DNA of 64,000 nucleotides from positions 14,489,820 through 14,553,819 of the forward strand of contig OY727096.1 of the NCBI GenBank assembly GCA_963402885.1, read 5' to 3'. This document shows positions 1 to 10,920 of this stretch, piece by piece. A program made the translations under genes and the position numbers. Origin of the DNA: Antedon bifida. Its lineage: Eukaryota > Echinodermata > Crinoidea > Comatulida > Antedonidae. Each line of letters begins with the position of its first letter. Within the stretch, counting starts at the first letter, position 1. The notes below the pieces were generated by a model. It had not been told where the DNA came from. It saw nothing but the letters and a program-made list of their open reading frames with translations, and ran no database searches.

Positions 1-1586
1 GTATTAATGACACTGAGTTTGTGTTGTAAAGGGTGATTTGACTTGAAATTTAAATACTGATCTGTGTGTGTCGGTTTTCTGTAGACTGAAGTAGTTAATG
101 ATCCGTTGCTTTGTAGTGTTATGAGAATGTCCAAAAAAGGAATGGTGTTGTTGGACATGCATTCGGTGGTGAATTTGATATTTTGGGTAGTGTCAATGTT
201 GTTTAAGTGAGTATTAAGATCCGTAGCTGCATGCAAGGGAATGCTGGCAAGAATGTCATCGACATAGCGATACCATATGGTGGGTTTAAATTCCATTGGT
301 GCTGTAGCAATCGCCTCCGTCTCTAACCATTCCATAAACAAATTTGCTATGATGGGGCTGATGGGACTACCCATCGCTAAACCTTCCTTTTGTTTGTATA
401 TTTTGCCTTGGAAACTGAAATAAGTGGCGTTGAGAGTCAGTGATAGCAACTCAATGATGTCAACCACTTCTAATTTTGTTCTTGTGTTGAGTTGCTTGTC
501 CTGTTTTAGGCAATGTTCTACGGTCTTTATTGCTTCTTTTACTGGTGTTTTTGTGTACAAAGAAACAACATCAAATGATATTAGTGTTTCATTAGGAGGG
601 ATGTTTAAGTTCCTCATTTCCTTCGCTAGCTGTTTGGAGTTCTCAACATGATGTTTTGAGTTGCCTACTAGGGGTTTGAGGATTTCCTTAATGTAGCGTG
701 ACACTCCGTAGAAAATGGTGTTAATACTGTCAACAATTGGTCGGATGGGCCAATTTGGTTTGTGTACTTTGGGTAAGCAATAGAGGCGTGGTACATTTTC
801 AGCTGTGGGAAACATGTCATTCTTTTCTTTTCTTGATATTTTCTTATCATTGAAATGCCTGTTCAAGATGTTGACAAGTTTTCTTTTGTGGTTTGCCGTT
901 GGATCTTTCTTCAGCTGTTCATAGGTGTTACTATCGCTAAGCATGTCATTAACTTTGCTTACATAATCAATTGTGTCTAGAATAACAGTAGCTCGACCTT
1001 TGTCGGCTGGCAAGATTGTTATGTCGCTGTTTTTCTTTAAATTGAGTAAAGCTTTTCTTTCTTCGGATGATATGTTGGAGGGTGGGATTTTAGCAGTGTT
1101 GATGGTGTTAAAGATTTTGGCACGAATGATGTCTTTTTCAGCGTACGGTACGTTGATCGATTTACATGCTAGCTCTGTCGCTACAACAATGTCCTCAATA
1201 GGTGCTGTGCGTGGGGACACTGCATAGTTTAGGCCTAGCTCTAATACCTTAATTTCTGTACTGCTAAGGTCTTTTTTGGATAGATTAATCACCCACCTGT
1301 TTTTCAACTGCCTCCCGCTCAAATCTGGTTCTTGATATAATTCATTCTGTAGATGTTTTCCTTTTTTAATCCACCATTCAAGTTTCTTCTTTTGCCGTGA
1401 TCTTACATCTGCAAACTCTCTTTCCTTGCTGTTGTTTACGAAATTCTTTATTGCGTCACGATCCCCTCTGTTCGTGATTTTTCGGTCGATGATTTCGCTT
1501 AATTCTTTTTCTTTAACGCTTAAATGCTCAATCTGCTTCGACGTTACACGGATACTCTCACGTAATAACTGCTTTTCGGTGTTTTT
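1..1586 (-). mobile_element. Penelope-like retroelement, reverse transcriptase part (partial)
   Basis: One frame is open from the in-frame stop at 1587-1589 down to the window edge with no stop, so the ORF is intact here and truncated by the window. The N-terminal part has the charged pre-RT region of Penelope-like elements. Then come LPADKGRATV (about 1,000), LYCLPKVHKP and RPIVDS (about 740-790), SFDVVSLYT, the GSPISPIIANLFME block (about 335-380) and the catalytic YRYVDD (about 260-280). The GSPISPIIANLF and YVDD pair is typical of Penelope-like RTs. The C-terminal GIY-YIG endonuclease would lie left of base 1. No start codon is assigned, because the 5' side abuts an inverted fragment of another copy. 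Function: reverse transcription of the element's own RNA. Confidence 0.9.
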
Positions 1587-1597
1587 TTAAAAACACG
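1580..1597. repeat. Palindromic junction between two inverted Penelope fragments
   Basis: GTGTTTTTTTAAAAACAC is a perfect inverted repeat. It sits where the minus-strand RT reading frame ends and the plus-strand endonuclease fragment begins. Confidence 0.75.
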
Positions 1598-1949
1598 CAT
1601 AAAAGAACATCGCACAGACACAGAAAACAACACGGAAGGGATTTTAACTAGGGCTCAAAGATCGTCTACATCTTCAATCATACATAAATCTGCAATAACA
1701 GATCATGCACTACAACACAATCACCTCATTGATTGGAACGCTGCTATCCTTGAGAAAGAATGCAACACTCAAAAAAGGCAAATAAAAGAGTCGATCAACA
1801 TCAGAAAACATGGAAAAATCATGAACAGAGATGAAGGAGCCCACGAATTATCACACATTTATGATCAACTATTGAAGAAGGAGAAGGGGGGCACGTCCTT
1901 TTGGACCTATTGGTGGCGCTATACCAACTCATCGTTGTCATGGAATTAA
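1593..1949 (+). mobile_element. Penelope-like element, C-terminal GIY-YIG endonuclease tail (fragment)
   Basis: The plus frame from about 1,593 to the TAA at 1947-1949 reads as the C-terminal end of a Penelope-like polyprotein. It has HALQHNHLIDW, then KRQIKESINIRK, then MNRDEGAHELSHIYD, which is the conserved tail of the GIY-YIG nuclease part. The GIY-YIG motif itself is missing, so this is a 5'-truncated copy. It lies back to back with the minus-strand RT fragment, an arrangement common in this class, where copies often end in inverted partial copies. Confidence 0.8.
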
Positions 1950-2797
1950 TGCTAGACGATGAAACGCCAGTTGAGAATGAAACCTGATAGGTTTCGAAAC
2001 GTACTGTAAGTTCGCTTATATATTTTTTGGTTGTTCAAAAAGAAATTTTATTTAATAACAATAGAACAGCAACGCCAAAAATACACGGGTGATTTTTAAA
2101 AGAAATAAGTTTTTTTTTTAACTACTCGTATAAAAAAAACAAATTATGTTTTAAAGTTAAAATCAAAAATTATAACTCTTGCCTCTTGTACAAAAATGAA
2201 GTTTTTTGGACAAGTAGTTCCTGAGAAAATGCAATTTCAGTTTACTTGTAACTTTAAAACTGTTTGCCGGCTTTTGACAAATTCTGTCATATCATTTAAC
2301 ACTAGCAGGTCTGAAAAGTATACTGAAAAGTGGTCCAGAATTGGGACCGTGGTCAAAAAATTTAATGGAATGGTCCTTGACCACATATCTATCTGTATTT
2401 TTATATTGGTAAAGATCTTGTAATTACTTTTTTAGTAATACAGCTAAAAAACAAACAGACAAACGCGATCGACTGCATACCTACTTGGCGAAGGTAAAAA
2501 ATAACTCTAGTTACGCCTTAAGTGTCTTTCACACTTGAAAATCACCTCTCAATATTTCGTTTTCACGACGCGCCTTGTGGTAGATGTAACTGCTTCAGGA
2601 AAAAATATTTAATATCATATCTAGTTACCGATATATTTGTTTAATTTACCGTCACCATTGTGTGAACGAATAACAAGAACAAGGACATTTTAAGTTCAAT
2701 GTTGTAAATAAATTGTGATTATTAAACATGTTTAATAATGTTATAATACTCAATTCCGGAAAATATTGTTTAAAATAATAACAGTAACGAAGTAATT
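1950..2797. other. Non-coding; Penelope 3' end then 3' flank of unit A
   Basis: No coding frame is supported. Positions 1,984-2,000 carry a CTGATAG...GAAAC string like a decayed hammerhead core, where Penelope-like elements often have one. From about 2,515 the sequence parallels 34,145-34,480 and so belongs to the repeated flank. Confidence 0.5.
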
Positions 2798-4636
2798 AGG
2801 TGATCATGTAGAATAAAATGATCACCTATTGTTATTGTACGAAATCTTTATTCTTCTTCTTTTTCTTTCTGTACACTTTTTGTGTAACAAATATCTCAAA
2901 AAGTTAAATGTCAATGATTACCAAAATGTCACAATGTCTTTCAAATACTGTAACTTAGTCCTAATAAGCTTTTCAGCGTGATCACTCATCCGTGACGTCA
3001 CGTATACGCCATTATGTGAAATCACATTGTCAATCATATCTCCATAATTCATTATGACATATAAATGAAATTCACTACACGTAAACTTCAGGTCAAGGTA
3101 AAAAATATTAGCAAATAAAAAATTACGCGTTTCAAGGTCATGTGCGTGAAATCGCGCGGTAAATTTTTAAAAAGCTCAAAATTAAGTTTTGATCAATTTA
3201 GAGCATGAATTAGGCCATTTGCGTGTTTTAAAAAATTACTGCGCAAAAACATGTTTTTGCAAGTGCGTACATAGAAAGCGTCAAAAATACAATTTTGTAC
3301 AAACTGGATTCTACTCATCTTCTTTGGTACATCCACCAAATTTGAGTCCATTTCGACTTAAAATAGTGCTATACGAGCACGTTAAAAATGACGAAATGCG
3401 CACATTAATTGTACAAAAGTGCTAAAAATGGTAAAAAATAAGGCCTTTTTAAAATGAAAATAATTCTTCAGAATGCAAGGTGACCCCTAATTTTTTTAAC
3501 TTATTATGGAAGCTGTAGATATAAATGTATATACACATTAGACGTACAAAATGGTATGACGTTATCATTTGGCCACATGAATTTTTTAAACTCATCTTCC
3601 TTGGTACATCCACCAAATTTGAGTCTATTTTGACTTAAAATAGTGCTATACGAGCACGTTAAAAATGACGAAATGCGCACATTAATTGTACAAAAGTGCT
3701 AAAAATGGTAAAAAATAAGGCCTTTTTAAAATGAAAATAATTCTTCAGAATGCAAGGTGACCCCTAATTTTTTTAACTTATTATGGAAGCTGTAGATATA
3801 AATGTATATACACATTAGACGTACAAAATGGTATGACGTCATCATTTGGCCACATGAATTTTTAAAATAGGGTTTTTTCCCCTTTTGTCATAGACCACAA
3901 TATTCAACAGAGCGCAACTCGCTTATCTGTGATCGATTTTATTTTAATTTTTAATACATTCTACCTCAACCAATTATGTTACTTATGAGTTGCCAATATT
4001 TTCTTTTGGATGACGTCATCACGTCTTAAAATTTAAATAACGGTGGTTACGTAATTTTACCTACAACGTATATTTGAATACCTTACAGCTCTTCTGAATT
4101 AAAGTTGACCTTGATAATTATAAATTATTATGAGAGCTGGTTAAATGTAGATATGAATTCATATAAAAATTAAGCCTATCGAATCTTGTGATGTTATCAT
4201 ATGGCCAGTTGAATTTAAAAAGCAATTTTTTCATCTCTTTCGTCAAAGTTAATACAAATTTTAAAGAGCGCGCACCGCGCTTCTACGTGCCAAATTTTCT
4301 TCAAATTGTTATATTTTATTGCTCAATTCATTATCTTTCGATATTGTTATCCACAAGTTTATTTTGATAATGTCATCAGTGCCAAAAAATTAGAACATGA
4401 AGTGTGTCGGTAATTTCACTAATGTTACACTGTATATAGATATACAGTATATACTGTACATAATGTATATGGCATATAATAGGCACAACTCAGCACTATA
4501 AGGGTATAATAGGATGGCATACATCAACATTTTCCGATTGTATGTTAACATACGTGCATGTTTAAAAAATATTAATGTCAATAAAATGATAAAAATGATC
4601 ACCTATAATTCGTCAAAGTGACGAATTAAATTCTAG
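2798..4636. mobile_element. Unclassified 1.84-kb insertion in the unit A flank
   Basis: The paralogous flank at about 34,480 runs straight from GTAACGAAGTAATT to TTCATATT. Here about 1.84 kb is inserted. AGGTGATCAT occurs at the left end and its complement ATGATCACCT near the right end, next to a small palindrome (AATTCGTCA / TGACGAATT). No transposase frame is seen, so a non-autonomous element is inferred. Confidence 0.5.
3313..3864. repeat. Two-copy 277-bp direct tandem repeat
   Basis: CTCATCTTC-TTGGTACATCC at 3,314 recurs at 3,591, and GTATGACGT at 3,554 recurs at 3,831. The offset is constant at 277 bp. The copies differ at only a few bases. Confidence 0.85.
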
Positions 4637-5689
4637 TTCATATTAAATTCGTACAATACACAGTAGCCTACTATTTAGACCAAACGTCTTTGTATTAACT
4701 TTTTGAAATTCTTAAAAAGTGTAGGTCCTATTATAGCAAAATATAAGGGAATAATGAAAAAAACGAGGTAATACGGAATACAAAGATTTAAAAATGTTAT
4801 TGATGAAGTTTATCAAATTGTGATGACATTAAGAATTAACAAAAATGTGATAAATAATTGTGATTTTATGTGATGACATGAAAGATAATATGAATGTGAA
4901 TAAAAGTGGTGTTTACGCCACAAAAGAGAACAAAAAAAAACATCAGGTTTCTTTCTAAATGTAGAAGATACTACTCGGAGATACTATTTACATTTACAGC
5001 ATTGGTAAATACTAAAATGTATATTAATAACATACCTTTATTTAAGTGTAGAAGTACAGAAAGAAAAAAAGAGACGAATTTCCAACAGGCCATTTTAAAA
5101 AACAATCTAACTTCACAGTCTGTTAATAAACAATGTTCAATTACGTCGTCGAAAACGAATATGCTGTATATCACACGGTCGCAATATTATAACTAACGCT
5201 ATCTTGTTGCGATTTGTTTATTAATAACGCTATATTATTCAAATTAATTAATAATTAAGACTGACATGTTAGGTACTTTATATGCACATGATAAGCACAA
5301 TAAAAAAGTAACATACACACCGATCTTTATTAATATGACTCTCTTAAACGAAGACATAATCAATAACTTAAAAGTGGATGAGTTTAATATTATCAGTATC
5401 TTTATCTTCGTGGACGGAAATATTTTAAATAACACGTCCTCTGTCGTTTCGCCAAGCATTAATTTTTATGGCGTTCACTCAACTCGGATGCATCTTTAAC
5501 TTTTCTTAGCAATAACCGTTTTTATAAAGAATATAATATGTACGTGCATGTATATGATAATAGGATAACAACAATGAGTTATTAATTTATTTTTAATTAA
5601 TTTCTAGGTTAAATTAGCAAGAACGCTAGTATTAAAAATAATTTCATACACATTGGCCTGACTAATTAAATACGTTATATGCACAAGCA

Positions 5690-7480
5690 CAACAAAACCT
5701 GTACTTTTATTTAATAACACACACAAGTGAACGTTATAGTATTTTATTACCTTAAAGAAAAGACATAATCAATAACTTAATAAACCTACATTATACTGGA
5801 TAAGTTTAGAACTTATTTATTAAATATGTATTATCCCACTGAAAAAATATCAGACTGTGTAAGCAATTTGAAAATGACAATACCAGACTGAATTTATGGA
5901 GTCACGCGACGACGGCCAACTGCTGGTTAATTATACTTTTAGCATTTTACTTAAAATTTTAGGAGAAGGAAAAAAAAAAGAAATAAAGATCTACAGTAGA
6001 CGTCCCAATATCTAGTACCAGCAGTATCACTAGATTTGTGTATTTGTCTCAAAACACCAGTTCCTGCACGGAAATTACCTTACTTAAAGATATATTGTCC
6101 ACTAAAAATGTTGGCTTTTCACGCTGCTGCTTTAGCCAGGTACGTCCCAAGAGGACTACTCATTCAGAAGCTAAAGCAAGCAGCAGTTATAGTTCCAGAG
6201 GCCGACGTGTTTGGTACTTTGTAAACTAGGACGGGTCATGCTAAAATTACAAACCCCAAAGCTAGGAGAATAGAGAGTCTGTCAACATAGGCCAGTATTA
6301 TAATAATTCACACGGTCAAATAATCAAAACATTATTTCTGGTATTTACAATGAGTCCCATTTGACTGTCAATCTAGACCGATATATATATTAACTGTAAT
6401 TCGCTGTCAGATAATCATTGAATTATTATCAAAACAGTCCATATACAGTAATAGTAAAGTTTTTGGTTGTAATAGGATACAATTTGTTGACACTTGAAGC
6501 TTGATGAAGTGACCCTTAACAATAAAATAAACGAAAATGACAGAAATTGAGTCTGTTTAGTATATTAAAGTAATATTATTTAGACATCATTTTTATTTAA
6601 ATTATTTATTATTATCATCTTTTACAGATTCAGTATTTTTTGTTTTCAATTGCACAATTATGACTTATCAAAGTATGAATTCTTGTTGTATTTTACTTCA
6701 AATACAAAAGTTATTCACTTCTGTAACAAAAAAATAATATTTATTCATGAAAACAGAAAATAAACGTTTAATTATAACCCCAAAACCATTGTCTGACAGA
6801 CAATTTAAGTATTTTTTGTTTAAATTACATTTTTTTCAGGTAAATAATTGTTTGGTTAATGTGAATAACGATTATGTGACAATAAAATGGCACATTCAAA
6901 AACAAATTTGAAATAAAAAAATATTTTTTCAGGGGGACAATATATCTTTGTTAACTGTTACGTCAACAAGCGAGCAGCGTTTTTTGTAAGAAATATTTCT
7001 TGTTTATATTTTTTGTTGAATATGCCATTTTAATGTCACATAATAGTTGACCAAACTGGATCGGAAAAGATATATATATTTTTTCTGAATGTTATTAAAA
7101 ATTAACCGTTTCTTTTGTCTTTTCATACGTGATATAATTATTTTTGTTGATTTGTAACTTTATTAAAACTGTAAAATGGCCAATCCAAAGATTTTATTAG
7201 TCTTTAATTTTCAGGTTTTTGGGGGACAATACATCTTTAACAATATCCTTTTTGGACAGATTGTCCCATAAGGCTATAAGATGTTCTTTTCAACGAGTTC
7301 TTTTTTCTAGCTTTTGCTTTAGCTTCATTCCCAGATATCCAGACTAATCTCTTTCTTTCTCCACCGTGCGTCTCCAGATTGCTTTGTGTCGACTCGGAAA
7401 CTTGAGAAATACAATTTTCGATACCCTGATCAATGGCCTGAGATGGTATTTCGAATCGACGCGTCGTCATTGGTCAAATC
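5690..7480. repeat. Duplicated block within the flank (copy 1)
   Basis: Segments such as ACTTTTATTTAATAACACAC (about 5,702) and GGCCAATCCAAAGATTTTAT (about 7,176) recur at about 8,150 and 9,031. This is an older internal duplication with different indels in the two halves. Unit B lacks the counterpart of 7,090-9,220. Confidence 0.6.
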
Positions 7481-7484
7481 ATTT

Positions 7485-7990
7485 GCACAGTGATAATAAA
7501 TCGGATTTAGATTAGCACTGTGGGGTACTGTTGGCCTACCTATTTTGGTTGTATTTGAGCACAGTGATAATAAATAGGATTTAGATTAGCACTGTGCCCT
7601 AGTATTGGCCTACCCATTTTGGTTGTATTTGAGCACAGTGATAATAAATAGGATTTAGTTTAGCAATGTGCCCTATAGTATTGGCCTACCCATTTTGGTT
7701 GTATTTGAGCACAGTGATAATAAATAGGATTTAGTTTAGCACTGTACGCAACTAAACCCATTCTGGTTGTAATTGAGCACAATGACAATAAATAGGGTTT
7801 AGTTTTTGCACTGATGTGCGCTACTGTACCCATTTTGGTTGTACTTGGGCACAGTGATAATAAATAGGATTTGGTTTAGCACTGTGCGCTATACCCATTT
7901 TGGCTGTATTATACTAGCGCACATTGATAATGAATATGTTACGATTACATTAAATCAACGATATGTTAACACTGTGAGCTACTATACCTA
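7485..7990. repeat. Tandem array of about seven 68-76 bp stem-loop units
   Basis: Units start at about 7,485, 7,559, 7,633, 7,709, 7,777, 7,849 and 7,919. Each opens with GCACAGTG or a variant. In most units about 23 bases later comes CACTGTGC or a variant, giving an 8-bp stem over an AT-rich loop. A CCCATTTTGGTTGTATTTGA-like spacer follows. The array is absent from the parallel parts of units B and C. Confidence 0.85.
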
Positions 7991-8129
7991 TTTAAGGTAG
8001 CTTGGTAGAGATATAAACAATTTTGGAATGGAACTAAAAAAAACAGCTTAAATGGTGGTTGATATTGAAACTTAAATTTTGGTAGTCAAAAGAATAATTT
8101 TAACGATCTTATGTTTTACCGAGCATGAA

Positions 8130-9400
8130 CGTAAGCACAACGAAACTGTACTTTTATTTAATAACACACACAGGTGAACTTTATAGTATTTTATTACCTT
8201 AAACAAAGACATAATCAATAACTTAATAAACCTACCTTATACTGGATAAGTTTAGAGCTAATTTATTAAAGATGTATTATCCCCCGAAAAAATAATTCTT
8301 AAAAATTGTTTGCTAAATATTCCATTTTAATAGTTATTTACTTTGACCAAAAATTGGAGCGAAAAAAGATCATTTACTTTATTTAATTTAAAGCCAAAAA
8401 ATGGTCAAATTGGCTGCCAGCCAATTTTTGGTTGAATGTAACCATTCATTTTGTCATTTTATTAGTGAAAACATTACTGAAAATGATCAACTTTATTGAA
8501 ACTACAAAATAACCTATTCAAAGTCTGATTTAATTAATCTTCATTTTCATGTTTTTTTTGATAGACAACGAATCGTTAAGCAGGCCGCTTTAAACACATT
8601 TTAGAAGACCAACACATTATCATACTGTCTAAGCAATTTGAAAATAATTAGCTACGTTAACAAAATTCAATACCAGGCTGAAATTAAGGAGTCACGTGAC
8701 GACGTCCAACTGCTGGTTAATATACTTTTAGCATTTTACTTCTAATTTTAGGAGAATGAAAAAAAAACACAAATAAAAATATAGATCTAGAGGTACCAAT
8801 ATCGAGTACCATCAATATCACTGGATTTGCTCATTTTTGTCCTCTAAAAATGTCTGTTTTTAAAAATATTTTTTTTGAATATGCCATTTTAATGTCACAT
8901 AATAGTTGACCAAACTGGATCGAAAAAGATATACATATTTTTGTGAATTTTATTAAAAATTATTCGTTTCTTTTGTCTTTTTATAAGTGAAATAATTTTT
9001 TTTTTATTTATAACTTTATTAAAACTGTAAAATGGCCAATCCAAAGATTTTATTAGTCTTTTTTCATGTTTTGGGGGACAATACATCTTTAACAATATCC
9101 TTTTTGGACAGATTGTCCCATAAGGCTACAAGATGTTCTTTTCAACCAGTTCTTTTTCTAGCTTTTGCTTTAGCTTCATTCCATGATATCCAGCCTAATC
9201 TCTTTCTTTCTCCACCGTGCGTCTCCAGATTGCTTTGTGTCGACTCGAAAACTTACTCGAGAAATGCAATTCAATGGTCTGAGTTGGTATTTCGAATCAA
9301 AATTGGTCAAATTATTTGCATTACACTTATATACAAACAGAACTGCATATTGATTGCCAGGAAAATCGATATATCGGTGACGTCATAAAAGCTTATTATA
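8130..9400. repeat. Duplicated block within the flank (copy 2)
   Basis: Partner of 5,690-7,480. It matches that block's start and end but has a shorter middle. The block near 9,220-9,390 is the version shared with unit B at about 42,835-43,020. Confidence 0.6.
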
Positions 9401-9416
9401 GTCATAAGCTCTATCA

Positions 9417-9561
9417 ACACTATCAAACTAGTTTGACAACAAATTGTGATGTGCCCAAATTATTATAGTAGTGATAATCTCAATCATTATAGTGATATGA
9501 GATTATCATGTCTATATTTGGGCACATCACCTTTTTTTTGTCACATTAAGTTTGATAGTGT
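9417..9561. mobile_element. MITE with ACACTATCAAACT terminal inverted repeats
   Basis: The left end reads ACACTATCAAACTAG and the right end reads AAGTTTGATAGTGT. Inner arms GTGATGTGCCCAAAT and ATTTGGGCACATCAC also pair. The element is 145 bp with no coding capacity. Its orthologue is at 43,048-43,187, so it inserted before the A/B duplication. Confidence 0.75.
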
Positions 9562-10541
9562 AGGGCGGATATATTAAATAACACGCCCTCTGTCGCTCTA
9601 TCTGCATTTTGCCAAGCAATACTTTTTATTACGTTAGCTTACATAAACATCTACAGCTTCATGTTTTATAGCCATGTCAGGTTTTTGTTAAAGAACAACA
9701 TATGAACGCGCATGTATGTTTATTATATATGTAAATATATTATGAAAATACGACTACAATGACTGTTTTTTCGACAACTTTATTTGAACGTTAAATTACG
9801 TTTACATTGTAGTTAAGATACCGTTGAAATAAACAATTTCAGTTACCTAGATACAGTGCGTAATCAATAATCATCTTCAATTCACTGCACCAATAACAAC
9901 AATTAGCAAGAATAAAATATTCTTCTTCTCTCAAATTCTTACCGAACATTATAAAACATAACGTGAGGAAATTTAAGCCATTTGCATGTTATATTGTTTA
10001 AACAATTATATCAGTGCCAGACTGAGCACATATCGGACGTATGCCTATCATGATTAAGAAGAATGAATTGAACATCATTGACGTTGAAAAGCGCTCTTTG
10101 CTAAAAATTGATCTTCTTGCACCAGACCCCTGACCAACGTACGCGATAACTATCAATGGTGTACGTCAAGTGATACAGATACATATTACAGTTTAATACG
10201 CGCATGCGCAATAAGTGACTTTAACTATGTAGGAATGTGTAGATTATCTTGGTTTCTAGAATAAAAGTGCTTTGGTCTGCTACACTGATAACCATATTTC
10301 ATTCGCGAATGATATACAATATTAAGAAAATTATAATTTAGTAAAAACAATTATGAAATACAATTTTAAATACATTTTTAGAATTTAAAAATACGAATTA
10401 TTAAATGTCATTATACGTAAGATAAATAGCTGTACTGTAATTATCACAATAATAATAAATATTAAGCGCAGCCAGTGGCCCGGCATTTTGTAACAAGATT
10501 TTATATATGTATGAAACGTCATGCGTGACAACAAATATTAT

Positions 10542-10547
10542 TTTATT
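10542..10547 (-). promoter_or_regulatory. Candidate polyadenylation signal, gene A
   Basis: AATAAA on the minus strand, about 315 nt past the stop codon of gene A. It is conserved in gene B at 44,177-44,182. No transcript evidence is available. Confidence 0.3.
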
Positions 10548-10861
10548 ATTACCAGGCCTAATCTCCATTAATAGTACTACACTAGGTCGAAACATTCAAA
10601 ATATTTAAAAACAATAAAAAATGATTCACTCATGTGAAAACAAAATTGAATTTTGAATAATTTATAGCAATACTTTCTGATACGCAATGCAAACATATTA
10701 CAATTAAACAATTAAGTATGAATTGAAAATATTTTCTATGTAAATTTCAAAGTTACATTTTCGATTGAATTTAAAAACCACAATAGGACGGAAATCTATA
10801 GTTGCATAATATTTGCGAAAGTTGAATATGACTTAGAATCGGGCCGCTGAAATGTTATGAT

Positions 10862-10920
10862 TTAGCAGCAGTCCTTTTTCATTTTCAAAACTCCATTATA
10901 CTTCAGGCCACTGTCATCAT
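10862..10920 (-). CDS. Gene A exon 16 (last coding exon)
   Basis: The acceptor TTCAACAG is followed by 57 in-frame bases that read DDSGLKYNGVLKMKKDCC and then TAA, ending in a Cys pair. The same exon occurs in gene B (44,483-44,541) and alone in unit C (40,532-40,590). Confidence 0.8.

Larger units (their letters stand above)
4637..10541. other. 3' flank of gene A (unit A), non-coding
   Basis: This stretch has no convincing gene. Much of it recurs at 34,490-36,440 (unit C) and 41,290-44,170 (unit B). For example, 5,131-6,160 matches 41,291-42,300 and 9,220-10,540 matches 42,835-44,180. Small frames at 5,244-5,499 are open on both strands and recur only because the DNA is duplicated, so they are not called. 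Confidence 0.7.

Noticed and set aside
1984-2000. Hammerhead core after the Penelope ORF
   Set aside because: CTGATAG replaces the invariant CTGATGA and no helix II is convincing; at most a relic.
5244-5499. Frames conserved at 41,404-41,659
   Set aside because: Open on both strands with equal conservation, and explained by the segmental duplication; no domain or codon signal.
7485-7990. CRISPR-like array
   Set aside because: Unit and spacer both repeat, the unit is too long and variable, there are no cas genes, and the genome is eukaryotic.
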